A stretch of DNA of 64,000 nucleotides, taken from Prorocentrum cordatum (Eukaryota > Sar > Dinophyceae > Prorocentrales > Prorocentraceae). Positions 46,442 through 57,540 of this stretch are shown piece after piece. The position numbers and the translations under genes were made by a program. The stretch's first letter is position 1. Each line of letters starts with the position of its first letter. The notes beneath the pieces are model-generated. The model was not told the origin of the DNA. It worked only from the letters and a program-made list of their open reading frames with translations, and did no database searches. The stretch is from positions 938,501 through 1,002,500 of the forward strand of contig CAUYUJ010018059.1 in the NCBI GenBank assembly GCA_963575745.1, written 5' to 3'.

Positions 46442-46929
46442 AGTCGTTTCCTCCCGTCTGTGAAGGCCAGAAAGTCAGGGTTTAGTAGCCTGGCTCGACA
46501 TCTTCTGGCAAAAACAGCTAACGTGCTTGAAGCCAGACGCAGTGTCAAGAAGAAGCTCACAGAGCGCTTTACACGTGGTGTTTTCCCTACGTCGGAAACA
46601 AAGGTGTCGTTCGTGTCAACGTCGGCCTGCCCCGCGTCACGCTGGAGACGGAACGGACCACGGGAGCTTGCAGCCCTTAAGGCAGGCGCGTCCCCGGGCA
46701 AGAGACACCCCACCATAATGGGTGCACTCGGCCCGTGGGGGTGGGCACATAATTCAAAGATGCTTGTGCCCTTGTTACAGTGTTTCGACAAGTTATATTC
46801 GCTGTCACATTCTCCCTATTCCATTCACTTGCTTGTACTTTGTTGCATTGTTTCGATACTGCTGTATTCAGTGTTGCAAAGGCGGTTGTCTCTCATCAAG
46901 CGATTTGGTCAATCATCAGGCAAACCTCT
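46442..46929. repeat. 488-bp direct duplication, copy 1
   Basis: Matches 47204-47691 base for base at a constant offset of 762, with no indels and about 16 mismatches by my count (about 97% identity). The copies are separated by 274 bases of unrelated sequence. Confidence 0.95.
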
Positions 46930-47203
46930 GGTTATCAGCCGAAGGTCTCTCCAAGAGCTCGTCTTCGGCGGTGCAGCATTTTTCCCATCAGCCAGAGTAG
47001 TAGCAGTGGTCGCTTTACCAAAGAGGAGGCTGCGCACGTGCGCTCTGATTGTGGTGCCCGAGAACCGGGATACGAAGTCAATTCCGCCGTCCTGTGCTCC
47101 AGTCGGTGCTCTGGTCACGGGGGCGGGGGGTCGGACATTCAAGGAAAAAGGGGGCACCTGCGGCCAAACCGCCAGGTGCCGACGATGTCACGAAAGAGGG
47201 GGC

Positions 47204-47691
47204 AGTCGTTTCCTCCCTTCTGTGAAGGCCAGATAGTCAGGGTTTAGTAGCCTGGCTCGACATCTTCTGGCAAAAACAGCTACCGTGCTTGAAGCCAGAC
47301 ACAGTGTCAAGAAGAAGCTCACAGAGCGCTTTGCACGTGATGTTTTCCCTACGTCGGAAACAAAGGTGTCGTTCGTGTCAACGTCGGCCTGCCCCGCGTC
47401 ACGCTGGAGACGGAACGGACCACGGGTGCCTGCAGCCCTTAAGGCAGGCGCGTCCCCGGGCAAGAGACACCCCACCATAATGGGTGCACTCGGCCCGTGG
47501 GGGTGGGCACATGATTCAAAGATGCTTGTGCCCTTGTTACAGTGTTTCGACAAGTTGTATTCGCTGTCACATTCTCCATATTCCATTCACTTGCTTGTAC
47601 TTTGTTGCATTGTTTCGATAATACTGTATTCAGTGTTGCAAAGGCGGTTGTCTCTCATCAAGCGATTTGATCAATCCTCAAGCAAACCTCT
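47204..47691. repeat. 488-bp direct duplication, copy 2
   Basis: Partner of 46442-46929. In the + frame that is open in copy 1, copy 2 has a stop (A at 46472 is T at 47234, AAG to TAG). Most of the other differences within that frame would change residues. So neither copy shows sign of purifying selection on that frame. Confidence 0.95.
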
Positions 47692-47699
47692 ATAAAAGC

Positions 47700-48027
47700 A
47701 ATGATCGCACCTCCCATCATCACCCATCTCAACCTTCATCATCAACACCCTCCTCAACACCATCTTCACCACCACCACCATCATCGTCGTCATCATCACC
47801 ATTATCATCGGCATCACCATCACCAGCATCAACATTATCATCATGTGCATCATCTTCATCATCCAGGTCATAATCCTAGACATCATCACCACAACCATCA
47901 CCATCACCATCACCATCACCATCATAATCACCATCATCATCACCATCATCGTCAACATCACCATCATCCTGGCCAGCACCATCACCATGACCATCATCAT
48001 CGCCATCATCATCGCCATCACCATCAC

Positions 48028-48062
<35 letters not shown>

Positions 48063-48130
48063 GCAGCATCATCGTCATCAGCATCAACATTATCAGTATC
48101 ATGCTCATCGTCACCATCACCATCACCATT
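47700..48130. repeat. (CAT)n / (CAC)n imperfect tract
   Basis: About 430 bases of CAT, ATC and CAC triplets. It starts 9 bases after the end of the 488-bp repeat. Confidence 0.95.
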
Positions 48131-48419
48131 CGCGCGCGTAGCGCGCGTGGTTCTAGCCGACTTCGGAATCATTATCAGTAGGCCTTGCACGAATCCACAC
48201 ACCCGAATTTACCAAAGGAGAAGTGCCCCGAGCCTACGCCACCCTTAGCGCGTGGTGCCAGGCTGTCTGAGGGATAGCAGCGGACTTGTGGGGCAGTTAC
48301 AGAATCCGTCGAACCATTTGGGGTCATAAGACGTGTGAGACTCTCCCCTCCCCATAATCTCCCCCGGGCAGGGGGGTGGGGTGGGAGGTGGGGGGTGGGG
48401 AGGAACAAATTGCAGCGGA
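48131..48419. other. No gene recognised
   Basis: Single-copy-looking; a G-rich patch lies at 48365-48405. Confidence 0.3.
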
Positions 48420-49040
48420 AAGTGCTGAGCGAACTTTGCCCGCTTGACAATGTGATCCCCACTGTCAAGCAGGCAATCGGCCACACTTCCCTTCGGATTC
48501 CCTGTTTGAAAGTGGGGGTCCCATTAGAAAATGGGCAACTGGGTACCCCGCCGATTACCCATTTGATGACGGGGTTGCCTTTGCCAATTGGGCGATCGGA
48601 ACTCAATTCGCCCGCCTCGGCCTAGCCCCCCCAATTGCTCATTTGAATGTGGTCCCCCCCGGTCGAGCGGGCAATCGGAGCTCGATTCCCGCGACTCGCC
48701 CCCCCCTGATTGACAGTTGGCCCCCGCTGAGAAATGGGCAATCGGAGCTCAACTACCGCGCCTCGGCCTGCCTCCCCGACGGTCCATGTGAAAGAGGGCT
48801 CCCGCTGTCAAATCGATAATCGGTCTTCCCTGGCCGCCCAGGCCTGGCCCCCAAACAAACTATTTGACAGTGTGGCCCCACTGCCACATGCGCTAGCTAC
48901 CTCCTCCCCCCCGCCTTGGTTGGGCCTGCACGTTTGCCAATGTAACCTCACTGTCAAGTGGCCAGCCCCCCGAATGGCTGCCCATTTGGCAATCTGACCC
49001 CTCACGAGCTTCCCATGGAACATCGAATTTGACAACTTGT
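48420..49040. repeat. Diverged satellite, about 60-80-bp period
   Basis: Repeated pattern of TTTGACAGTGTGGCCCC-like and GGGCAATCGGAGCTC-like words, with CTGTCAA in between, over about eight or nine units. The units are clearly related but irregular in length. Confidence 0.6.
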
Positions 49041-49529
49041 TCGGCCTCCCAATGCTCGCGCCATTCAGAAAGCCTCCATGGCACATTCCACCGCTCCTCT
49101 GGGTGCGCGGCCATCCCATCTGCATCGATCGCAAAACCATCGCGGCCAAATTGGCATCGAAACCCCAAGTTCGAAGCAACTGGATGCAAGCGGTGAGCCG
49201 TGAACCCGGTCACGGCCGGAGGCCTCGTAGAGATCCTCGCGCGCGTTGTACTCCTGGTGGCTACAAGTCTTCGCTCCACCGAATGCCTCATTGGCAAGGT
49301 GCCGCATAGCGTCCCTCCGCCTATTTGAGGACACTCCTCGCCGCAGACATTCCGTGGCCCCGCGGGTGGCTGGCTGGTCTGATTGGCGTCAACAGCTAGA
49401 AACTTCTTGTCCCTCGAAGCATAGTAAAGCGCTGGGGCATAAGAACTTTTCGCTTCACGCGGCCCAGAAAACAGCGTCTGCACATGTTTTGTGACTTCAA
49501 GGACTTCACGACGAGCTCAATGGGAGTCG
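49041..49529. other. No gene recognised
   Basis: Single-copy-looking sequence; no supported frame. Confidence 0.3.
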
Positions 49530-49690
49530 CGGAAGAATCCTTTAAGAGCGCTTTTGGGGCAGTCCCGAAACCCTCTTGGGGGCGTCTTGGGGCCTTCTCG
49601 GCACGTCTTGGGCACCTGCGAAAGCTCCCTTGAGCACTTTCGGAGGCGACTTTGGGCTGATCTGGTCCGTCGTGGAGCTCTTTTTTTCTG
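49530..49690 (+). repeat. 160-bp direct duplication, copy 1
   Basis: Similar to 50030-50190: CCTTTAAGAGC, CTTCTCGGCACGTCTTGGGC, CTCCCTTGAGCAC, then GGCGACTTTGGGCTGATCTG and GTCCGTCGTGG. Part of the CTTGGG family with a distinctive single-copy-like half. Confidence 0.85.
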
Positions 49691-50029
49691 AGAGATGGAC
49701 GGTGCACGGCCAAGCTCCACGCAGCACGTACTTGGCACGTAGCCGCTGCGTGGTCCGAAAGCTGACTCGTCGACGCTTCCACCTCGCAAACCTTGACAAA
49801 TTTGGCGGTGCTGCTCCCTAGTCCCAAGGCAGGGACCTGGGCACGATCCCAACAGATTTCCACTTCGTCTCCTCCGTCATATCCCTCCCATGCACCACTG
49901 CGCACTCGAAAGGTATTGTGAGCCTGTGAAGGCTGCCCGAGAGCAAAATGTAAGATGATGTCACACATGGTCTCCGGGGACCTAGTACGCTCCACGGCCG
50001 CCTGGTTTTGAAATTTCCCACGCGCTGCG

Positions 50030-50190
50030 CAGGCTCCTTTAAGAGCCCTCTTGGGGCAGTCTTGAAACCCTCTTTGGGGCGCCTTGGGGCCTTCTCGGCA
50101 CGTCTTGGGCCCCTGCGACAACTCCCTTGAGCACCTTTTGGAGGCGACTTTGGGCTGATCTGGTCCGTCGTGGGGCTCTTTTGGGACCAT
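50030..50190 (+). repeat. 160-bp direct duplication, copy 2
   Basis: Partner of 49530-49690, about 500 bases downstream; CTTGGG-type words continue to about 50370. Confidence 0.85.
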
Positions 50191-50370
50191 CTTGGGGTCT
50201 CTTCGGGCGCCTCTGAGTCCAAAAGCTACACATAAGACTGCCGCATGGTTTGACTGATGTTGGTAGCTTGTATGTCCTCGTGGGACCTCCTGGGATCATC
50301 TTGGAGGCATCCTGAGGCCCTCTCGGGCTGCCCTGCGGCCCTCTTCGGCAACGTTGGCGACGTCTTGGGT

Positions 50371-50730
50371 TCTATTCATTCGGTCTTGAAGTGGAACAGA
50401 ATGCGGCAGGCAACGTCTGCGGTGCGAACTTCTATGGCCACCCCCTGCTATATGCGGGTGCATCCCACTGCCGCCTCGCTTTTCTGCAGACCTACGCGCG
50501 GCGCAGCATCGAGACACAGCGTGCAGCAAAGCATGTCTGCAGTGCTGCTACTGGCGGGAACCAACCGTTCTGCCCGGACAGCTTGTGCAGAAAAGCTGTG
50601 CGCGAACACGTTGTACAGCAAGTGGCGATGATGAAGAGGCAGCGGAGGCGCACTGTCGCGAGATGGAGACAAGAGAGAACTAGCAGAAACATTGAAACTT
50701 TTGGGGGGCATCTATGGCTGTGTTTTTTCC
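50371..50730. other. No gene recognised
   Basis: Mixed composition; no supported frame. Confidence 0.3.
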
Positions 50731-50731
50731 C

Positions 50732-50815
50732 AGCCATCCTGTAGTGTTGGGTCTTCGTTTTGAAGACACGGTCCCCGCGTTCCTTCGTTTTTCTCCTCCA
50801 CCCCTCCTCCCTCAT
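50732..50815 (+). repeat. Head module of the 78-bp array (R4), copy 1
   Basis: CCATCCTGTAGTGTTGGGTC, then TTCGTTTTGAAG and a CTCC-rich stretch. The same head precedes the second array (52208) and occurs alone at 63470. Confidence 0.85.
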
Positions 50816-50820
50816 TTCAT

Positions 50821-51640
50821 GTCCCCATAGGGAGCTCCACCGAAGGCTCCAGCGGGACCGCCCGCATGCGTCATCCACCACCCAACACAGCATTTCGTGG
50901 CCCCATAGGGAACCCCACCGAAGGCTCCAGTGGGACCGCCCGCATGCGCTATCCACCACCCAATACAGCGCTTCGTGGCCCCATAGAGGGGTTCCACCGA
51001 AGGCCCCAGTGGGACCGCCCGCATGCGTCATCCACCACCCAGCACAAGGCTTCGCGGCCCCATAGGGAGCTCCACCGAAGGCTCCAGTGGGACCGCCCGA
51101 ATGCGTCATCCACCACCCAATACAGCGCTTCGTGGCCCCATAAGGGCGCTCCACCGAAGGCACCAGTGGGACCGCCTGCGTGCGTCATCCACCACCCAGC
51201 GCAGCGTTTCGTTGCCCCATAAAGGGGGCTCCACCGAAAGTCCCAGTGGGACCGCCCGCATGCGTCGTCCACCACCCAGTGCAGCGTTTCGTGGCCCCAT
51301 ATGGAGCTCCACCGAAGGCCCCAGTGGGACCGCCCGCGTGCGTCACCCACCACCCAATACAGCGTTTCGTGACCTCATCAGGAGCTCCACCGAAAACCCC
51401 AGTGGGGCCGCCCGCATGCGTCATCCACTACCCCGCGCAGCATTTCGTGGCCCCATAGAGAGCTCCACCGATGACTCCAGTGGGACCGCTCGCATGCGTC
51501 ACCCACTACCCAGTACAGCGCTTTGTGGCCCCATAAGAAGCTCCACCGAATGCCCCAGTGGGACCGCCCGCGTGCGTCATCCACCACCCAGTACAACGTT
51601 CGTGTCCCCACAGGGAGCTTCACGTAAGGTCTCCGTGGCG
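50821..51640 (+). repeat. 78-bp tandem array, first block (about 11 units)
   Basis: Unit landmark GGCCCCATAGGGAGCTCCAC about every 76-79 bases (50897, 50974, 51053, 51131, 51210, 51290, 51369, 51447, 51525 and on). Other constant words are CCCAGTGGGACCGCCCGC, ATGCGTCATCCACCACCCA and ACAGCGTTTCGTGG. Highly homogeneous in length, with many substitutions. Confidence 0.95.
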
Positions 51641-52085
51641 GAACTCGCATGGCGGCCCAGTGGTGGAGTTCGTATGGCGGCGACTATCGATTTTCAGAAG
51701 TTTTTCGTCGTTTTCGACGTATTGAAACTGCTTTCTGGCCGCGCATCCCGGGCGGGAACCAGCCTGCTCGCCGTCTCTGCTCCGCGCAGCGGACGACCCG
51801 CGCGCGTCGCCGGGACCCCTTCGGGGCGACCAGCGCGCGTCGCGGGGACTCCGTGCGGCGCCGCGCCCACAGCCTTGGACGTGGGCGTACACGGGCACAG
51901 AGGGAAAAAACAACCGGGAAGGAAGCGGGCGCGATTTTCGTGAGAGGCGTGCCGACATGGGCGTCGACATTTATGCACGTAGACTCACGCGCGCGCAGAC
52001 TCATCCACAATCAGACTCACTCGCTCTCAGTCTTTCGCACACAGACCTATCGTTTTCGTTCGCGCTGTGTGCCCCGCCACGCATG
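51641..52085. other. Spacer between the two 78-bp arrays
   Basis: Single-copy-looking DNA. 51778-51860 has a short CGCGCGTCGC.GGGAC duplication. No gene seen. Confidence 0.35.
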
Positions 52086-52089
52086 TCGG

Positions 52090-52260
52090 CACGCCCCTCA
52101 CACGGTTCGTGGCCCCATCGGGAGCGCGGGCGAATATAATATTCATAAATGCGGTATTCACAGCTGCATACGGTTGGGTCCTTCGTCAGGCTGACTTGTT
52201 GTTTCGCAACCATCCTGTGGTGTTGGGTCCTCGTTTTGAAGGGGGTCCCCGCGTCTCCTC
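52090..52260 (+). repeat. Junction: lone unit, tail module and head module
   Basis: A partial array unit (TTCGTGGCCCCATCGGGAGC), then the tail module (GTATTCACAGCTGCATACGG, TTGGGTCCTTCGTCAGG), then the head module (CCATCCTGTGGTGTTGGGTC). The tail module recurs at 53640-53700 after the second array. Confidence 0.75.
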
Positions 52261-52309
52261 CTCCTCCTCCCTTCTCCTCCCCCCTCCCTCCTCCATGCGC
52301 TTCACCCAC

Positions 52310-53635
52310 CCAGCACAACGTTTCGTGGCCCCAAAGGAAACTCCACCGAAGGCCCCACTGGGGGGTACCACATGCGTCCGCCACACCCAATACAGCGTTT
52401 CGTGGCCCCATAGGGAGCTCCACCGAAGGCCCCAGTGGGGGGTACCACATGCGTCCGCCACACCCAATACAGCGTTTCGTGGCACTATAAGGGGCTCCAC
52501 CGAACGCCCCAGACAACGGGGGGGTACCACATGCGTCCGCAACACCCAGTACAGCGTTTCGTGGCCCCATAGGGAGCTCCACCTAAGGGCCCAGTGGGGG
52601 GTACCACATGCGTCCGCCACACCCACTACAGCGTTTCGTGGCCCGTAAGGAGCTTCACCGAAAGCCCCAGAAGGGGGGGGTACCACATGCGTCCGCCACA
52701 CCCAATACAGCGCTTCGTGGCCCCATACGGAGCTCCACCGAATGTCCCAAAAAGGGGGGGGGTACCACATGCGTCCGCCACACCCACTACAGCGTTTCGT
52801 GGCCCGTCAGGAGCTTCACCGAAAGCCCCAGAAGATGGGGGGTACCACATGCGCCCGCCACACCCAATACAGCGCTTCGTGGCCCCATACGGAGCTCCAC
52901 CGAAAGTCCCCCAAAGGGGGGGGGGGGTACCACATGCGTCCGCCACACCCACCACAGCGTGTCGTGGCCCCATCGGGAACACCACCTAAGGCCCCAGTGG
53001 GGGTGGCCACATGCATGTCCGCCACACCCAGTACAGCGTCTCGTGGCCCAATAGGATGCGCCACCGAAGCCCCCACTGGGATCGCCCACGTGCGTCCCAC
53101 ACGTCCAATTTGGCAATTCCACTAACCCAATACAGCGTTTCGTGGCCCCATGGGAAGCTCCACCGAAGTCCCCAATGGGACCGTCCGCATGCGTCCCGCA
53201 CACCCATCTGGCATTTGCACCCACCCGATATAGCGCCCCGTGGCCCCATTAGGAGCTCCACCGAAGCCGCCAGTGGGACCGTCCGCGTGCGCCCCGCACG
53301 ACCAAATGGCATTTTCACCCGCCCAATGCAACGGTTCGTGGCCCCATAGTGAGCTCTAATGAAACCCTCAATAGGACCGTCCGCATGCGCCCCGGAAACC
53401 CAAGTTGGCATTTTCACTTCCCAGTACAATATTTCGTGGCCCCATGGGGAGCTCCACCGAAGCCCCCAGTGGGACCGTCCGCGTGCGTCCCCCACACCCA
53501 ATTTGGCATTATCACCCACCCAGTGCAACGTTTCGCGGCCCCATAGGGAGCTCCACCGACGGCCCCAATGCTATCGCCCGCATGCGCCCCCCCCACCCAG
53601 TGCAGCGCTTCGTGGCCCCATAGGGAGCTTCACCG
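52310..53635 (+). repeat. 78-bp tandem array, second block (about 16 units)
   Basis: Same unit as the first block, but with GGGGGTACCACATGCGTCCG in place of GGGACCGCCCGCATGCGTCA in the first half. After about 53090 the units lengthen to 95-105 bases with an inserted segment such as CCAATTTGGCA or GGCATTTTCACC. Confidence 0.95.
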
Positions 53636-53639
53636 AAGA

Positions 53640-53700
53640 AGGTATTCACAATTGCGGTACCCAAAAATGGATATGGTCGGGTCCTTCGCCAGGATATTCC
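53640..53700 (+). repeat. Tail module of the 78-bp array
   Basis: GGTATTCACAATTGCGGTAC, then GGTCGGGTCCTTCGCCAGGA. It matches the junction copy at 52152-52195. Confidence 0.75.
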
Positions 53701-53774
53701 CCAATCAGAGCTTGCCTCTGTAGGGGTCCTAGCGGATATAAAGCTGAGGTGAGGTGAGCGGCCGATTTCGGTGG

Positions 53775-53865
53775 CCGGGGCTGGCCGGGGCCGGGTGCCC
53801 GGGTGCCCGGGTGCCCAGGGGTGCCCGGGTGCCCGGGGTGCCTAGAAGTGCCCGGGGGTGCCTAG
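53775..53865. repeat. (GGGTGCCC)n minisatellite
   Basis: Units of GGGTGCCC, GGGGTGCCC and variants such as AGAAGTGCCC. Confidence 0.9.
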
Positions 53866-53948
53866 CCCAATAGCCCTATATCCGTATAGCCCAATAGCCC
53901 AATCGCCACATATCCCTATAGCACTATAACCCTATAGCCCTATAGCCG
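53866..53948. repeat. Octamer (CCCTATAG)n tract, left part
   Basis: CCCTATAG with CCCAATAG and CCATATCC variants, running up to the boundary of the composite element. It continues on the far side at 55519. Confidence 0.9.
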
Positions 53949-54230
53949 TACCTATACGACCACCCTTCGGGTGATAAGGAGGTTCGGGGGGGGGAGCCAA
54001 CGTCTCACTCGATCGGTCTCACTGTCGATCTCAGTATCGATCTCACTATCGGTCTCGCTCGATCGATCTCACTCGATCGATCTCACAATCGATCTCACTC
54101 GATCTATCTCATTCGATCGATCTCACAATTGATCTCACAATCGATCTCACAATCGATCACACAATCGATCTCACATTCGGTTTCAATATCGATCTCACTA
54201 TCGATATCACAATCGCTCTCACAATCAACG

Positions 54231-54263
<33 letters not shown>

Positions 54264-54316
54264 ACATCATCAGCATCAACATCATCGCCAAGATCGTCAT
54301 CATCATGAGGGCACCG

Positions 54317-54359
<43 letters not shown>

Positions 54360-54710
54360 ACACATCATCATCCACGTCATCATCATCATCGGGACAACAT
54401 CATCATCATCACCATCATCATCTCATCATCAACATCATCAGCATCATCGGGACACAGTCATCGTCATCATCATCAGCAACATCATCATAATCATCATAAT
54501 AATCGGGACACCACCATGATCACCATCTTTCTCATCATCAACATTATCATCAACAACGTCATCATCCTCGGGACACCATCATTATCATGATCATCGCATC
54601 ATCATCATCGACATAATCATCATCATCAACAACATCATCATCATTGGGGCACCATCATCATGAGCAACATCATCATCATCAACATCGCAATTATCATGAT
54701 TATCATTATT

Positions 54711-54748
<38 letters not shown>

Positions 54749-54919
54749 TATTATCACCATATGCATCACCATCATTATCATCACCATCATCAACATCATC
54801 ATCGGGACACCATAAGCATCATCAACATCATCATCATCAACATTATCGCCGGGACACCATTTCCATCAACATCATCATCACCAACATCATCGGAATCATC
54901 ATCATCCTCATCCTCATCC

Positions 54920-54951
<32 letters not shown>

Positions 54952-55089
54952 GGGACACCATCATCGTCATCATCATCAACATCATCATCATGAGCATCAT
55001 CATCCTCAACATCGGGACACTATTATCATCATCGACACCATCATCAACATCATCATCATCATCTTCCTCGGGACACCAGCATCACCATC

Positions 55090-55151
<62 letters not shown>

Positions 55152-55518
55152 TCATTATCATCATCCTCGCGGGACACCGCGGGACACCGGCGGGACACCG
55201 CGGGACACCGCGGGACACCGCGGGACACCGCGGGACACCGGCGGGACACCGCGGGGCCCCGCGCCCCGGATGAGAAACATTTGGTCCGGCCGCGCCTCAA
55301 CCACAGGAGGACACCGCGGGACACCGGCGGGACACCGAGGGGCCCCGCGCCCCGGAAGAGAAACATTTGGTCCGGCCGCGCCTCAGCCACAGGAGACTTT
55401 TTCTCGCCCGCCCACGCAACTTCGCCTCGCACGCACGGCACGCACGAACACGGAACCGAAACCGATTTCCCGGTGGGGGGGTCGCCGTTCCACTTCGATC
55501 TCACCCCCTCACCTCCGA
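53949..55518 (-). mobile_element. 1.6-kb composite ATG-rich element, copy B (inverted)
   Basis: Reverse orientation relative to copy A, with the same ends: TACCTATACGACCACCCTTC on the left and ACTTCGATCTCACCCCCTCA, then CCTCCGA on the right. The order is GATCGATCTCAC array, (ATC)n runs broken by CGGGACAC, CGGGACACCG decamers, then the head with duplicated GGTCCGGCCGCGCCTCA. The head is about 88-90% identical to copy A by eye; length differences lie in the ATC runs. It is inserted in a CCCTATAG tract. Confidence 0.88.
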
Positions 55519-55800
55519 TAGCCCTATAGCCCAATAGCCCAATAGCCCAATAGCCCCATAGCCCCATAGCCCCATAGCCCTATAGCCCTATAGCCCTATA
55601 GCCCTATAGCCCTATGGTCCTAAAGCCCTATAGCCGTATCCAGTCCTATAGCCCGAATAGCCTTATAACCCCTAGCCCTATAGCCCTATAGCCCTGTAGC
55701 CCCATAGCCCTAAAGGCTTCTAGCCCTATATCCCTATGGCCACATCGCCCTATAGCCCTATAGCCCCATAGCCCTAAAGCCCTAAAGCCCCGTAGCCCCC
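55519..55800. repeat. Octamer (CCCTATAG)n tract, right part
   Basis: CCCTATAG, CCCAATAG, CCCCATAG and CCTAAAG units. Reminiscent of a telomere-like motif but eight bases long and not the TTTAGGG heptamer. Confidence 0.9.
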
Positions 55801-56205
55801 CCCAAATTCTGATTGGGTTTTTTCTCTGGTATCATTTTTTCTCGCCGTCGGATCTCAGCCGCAGCAAAGAGCTGGGCGATAGCAGGGCGGAGCAAATTAG
55901 AGCGACAGGCAAGGTTCCAAACGGATGCATCCTTCGATTGCATGTTTATCCTCATCCATATTGTAGTGGCGTTCGGCCAGTGCCGCCGATCCGGGGCGCT
56001 CCGACTGATGTGATCCTTCTTCGCCCTCGTCCCTCCTCTCTTTTTCCCTCCCCTCCTCTCACTCAGCATTTATCGAAGACGCCTACGGCGAATCACCGCC
56101 GCCCCCTGCCTTTTTGGAAGCGCCTATGTGGCCGAACGTTGAGGCCAGACCTGCCAAGCTATCGGACCACGTGTTCCCCGAATCGGTTTGGAAAGCCTTC
56201 GGGGA
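55801..56205. other. No gene recognised
   Basis: Lower-GC sequence (55815-55990), then a CTC-rich patch. GAACACGTG-type words at 56165-56215 form a short inverted repeat. Confidence 0.35.
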
Positions 56206-57265
56206 ACACGTGGGCATCTTGAAGGTCATCTTGGCCGTCTTGGAGGCCTCTTGGGCAAGCTTTGGGCGATCTTTGGGGCTTTTTGGGCCGTCTCGGGCCA
56301 GCTTCGAGCCAACTTCGGCCATCTTGGTGGGTTCCTGGCACGTCTGAAGCCGTCGGAAGCCGTTTGGGGGGCCTCTATGGGCCGACTTGGGGCCCGCTTG
56401 GAATGCTCCAGGGCCGTCTTGGAGGCCATCTTGGGCGTCTGGGAGGCCATCTTGGGCGTGTTGGAGGCCTCTTGGGCCCTCTTGGGGCCCTCTAGGGGCC
56501 ATCTTGGAGGCCACTTGGGCCATCATGGGGCTCTCTTGGGGGCCTCTTGGGCGATCTTGGGGGCTTCTTGGGCCGTCTCGAGCCGTCGGAGAGCCGAAAA
56601 GGCGCAAATGCCAGAATCCTTCAAAAACCAATGAAAAATCAATGATTTTGGCCTCTTCGGACTCTCCTGGAGGACCTCTTGGAGGCCTCTTGGGCCGTCT
56701 GGGAGGCCTCTGGGGGGCCTCTTGGGCCGTCTTGGGCCGTCTTGGACTCTCTTGGGCCGTTTTGGAGGCCGTCTTGGACCATCTCGGGCGGACTTGGAGG
56801 CCATCTTGGGCCATCTTCGCGATTTTTTGAGGATGTCCCGAGCGAAACGGCCGTTTTTTGGAGGATTTTTTCCGGTCGTTGAGCACTTTCCGGGTGGCCG
56901 GCGGGTTCTGCCGGAGCCCACTGGGGAGTTCTTTTGGAAAAAGAACCAAAACCAAAACCTGAAACATCCAGCACGCCGTGCACCCCTGCAAGCAGGGGGC
57001 GGCGGATCCAGTGGCCGTCGGCCTATCCCGCCACCGTGCGTGGGTGGTGGGTCAGAGGCCTCATGGATGCTGGTTGGGATCTCGTGGTTGGCTGGGACTT
57101 CTGGGGGCCTCTTGGGCGCCTCTTGGGGCTTCTTGGGGGCCTCTTGGGCCTCTTGGGGCCACTAGAGGGCCTCTTGGGGGTCTCTTGGGAGCCTCTTGGG
57201 GCTTCTTGGGGGCCTCTTCTGCGCCCCTTGGGGCCTCTTGGAGGCCTCCTCGGAGCCTCTTGGTG
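56206..57265. repeat. CTTGGG/CCAAGA family array with spacer module
   Basis: TCTTGGGCCGTCTTGG words throughout. The spacer at about 56580-56660 (GGAGAGCCGAAAAGGCGCAA, CCAATGAAAAATCAATGATT, TTGGCCTCTT) is the reverse of that at 3298-3365. 56820-57100 is a non-repetitive insert. Confidence 0.85.
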
Positions 57266-57334
57266 CGGGAGGGGTGGTACTCGAGTTCGGAACCCCCTCG
57301 GAGGCCACGATCCTTGTGAGGGTGTCAAAAAACG

Positions 57335-57480
57335 CATCCGCCGGAAACTCGCACCCCCCCCCACCCCCCTTTCCCCGGCAGAGCCACCCCGGCAACCCCC
57401 CCAGAGGCTGAGGCTCAGCCTCGAGGCTGTAGCTGAGACTCCTTGAAACTCACACGCCGGATCGGCGGATATCTCGGAGA
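57335..57480 (-). repeat. Dispersed repeat DR-A, copy 2 (inverted)
   Basis: CCCCGGCAGAGCCACCCCGG, CTCAGCCTCGAGGCTGTAGC, TGAGACTCCTTGAAACTCAC and GCCGGATCGGCGG: the reverse complement of 2920-3062. It ends 61 bases from the stop codon of the retrogene. Confidence 0.85.
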
Positions 57481-57540
57481 CACTGCGTGTCTTCCAACTG
57501 CGGCGTAGTCTGGGTCAGTTGCACCCCGCCTGCCCATTCC

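Noticed and set aside
46364-47236. A 290-residue + frame over the first 488-bp copy
   Set aside because: Copy 2 has a stop in the same frame, and most differences between copies would change residues. No domain was recognised. Minus-strand frames in both copies are equally unsupported.
50821-53635. CRISPR-like appearance of regularly spaced repeats
   Set aside because: Units are contiguous 78-bp repeats without unique spacers, in a eukaryotic genome, and no cas genes are present.
57481-57540. A poly(A) remnant downstream of the retrogene
   Set aside because: No A-run on the coding strand is present between the stop codon and DR-A, so retroposition is argued from the leader alone.
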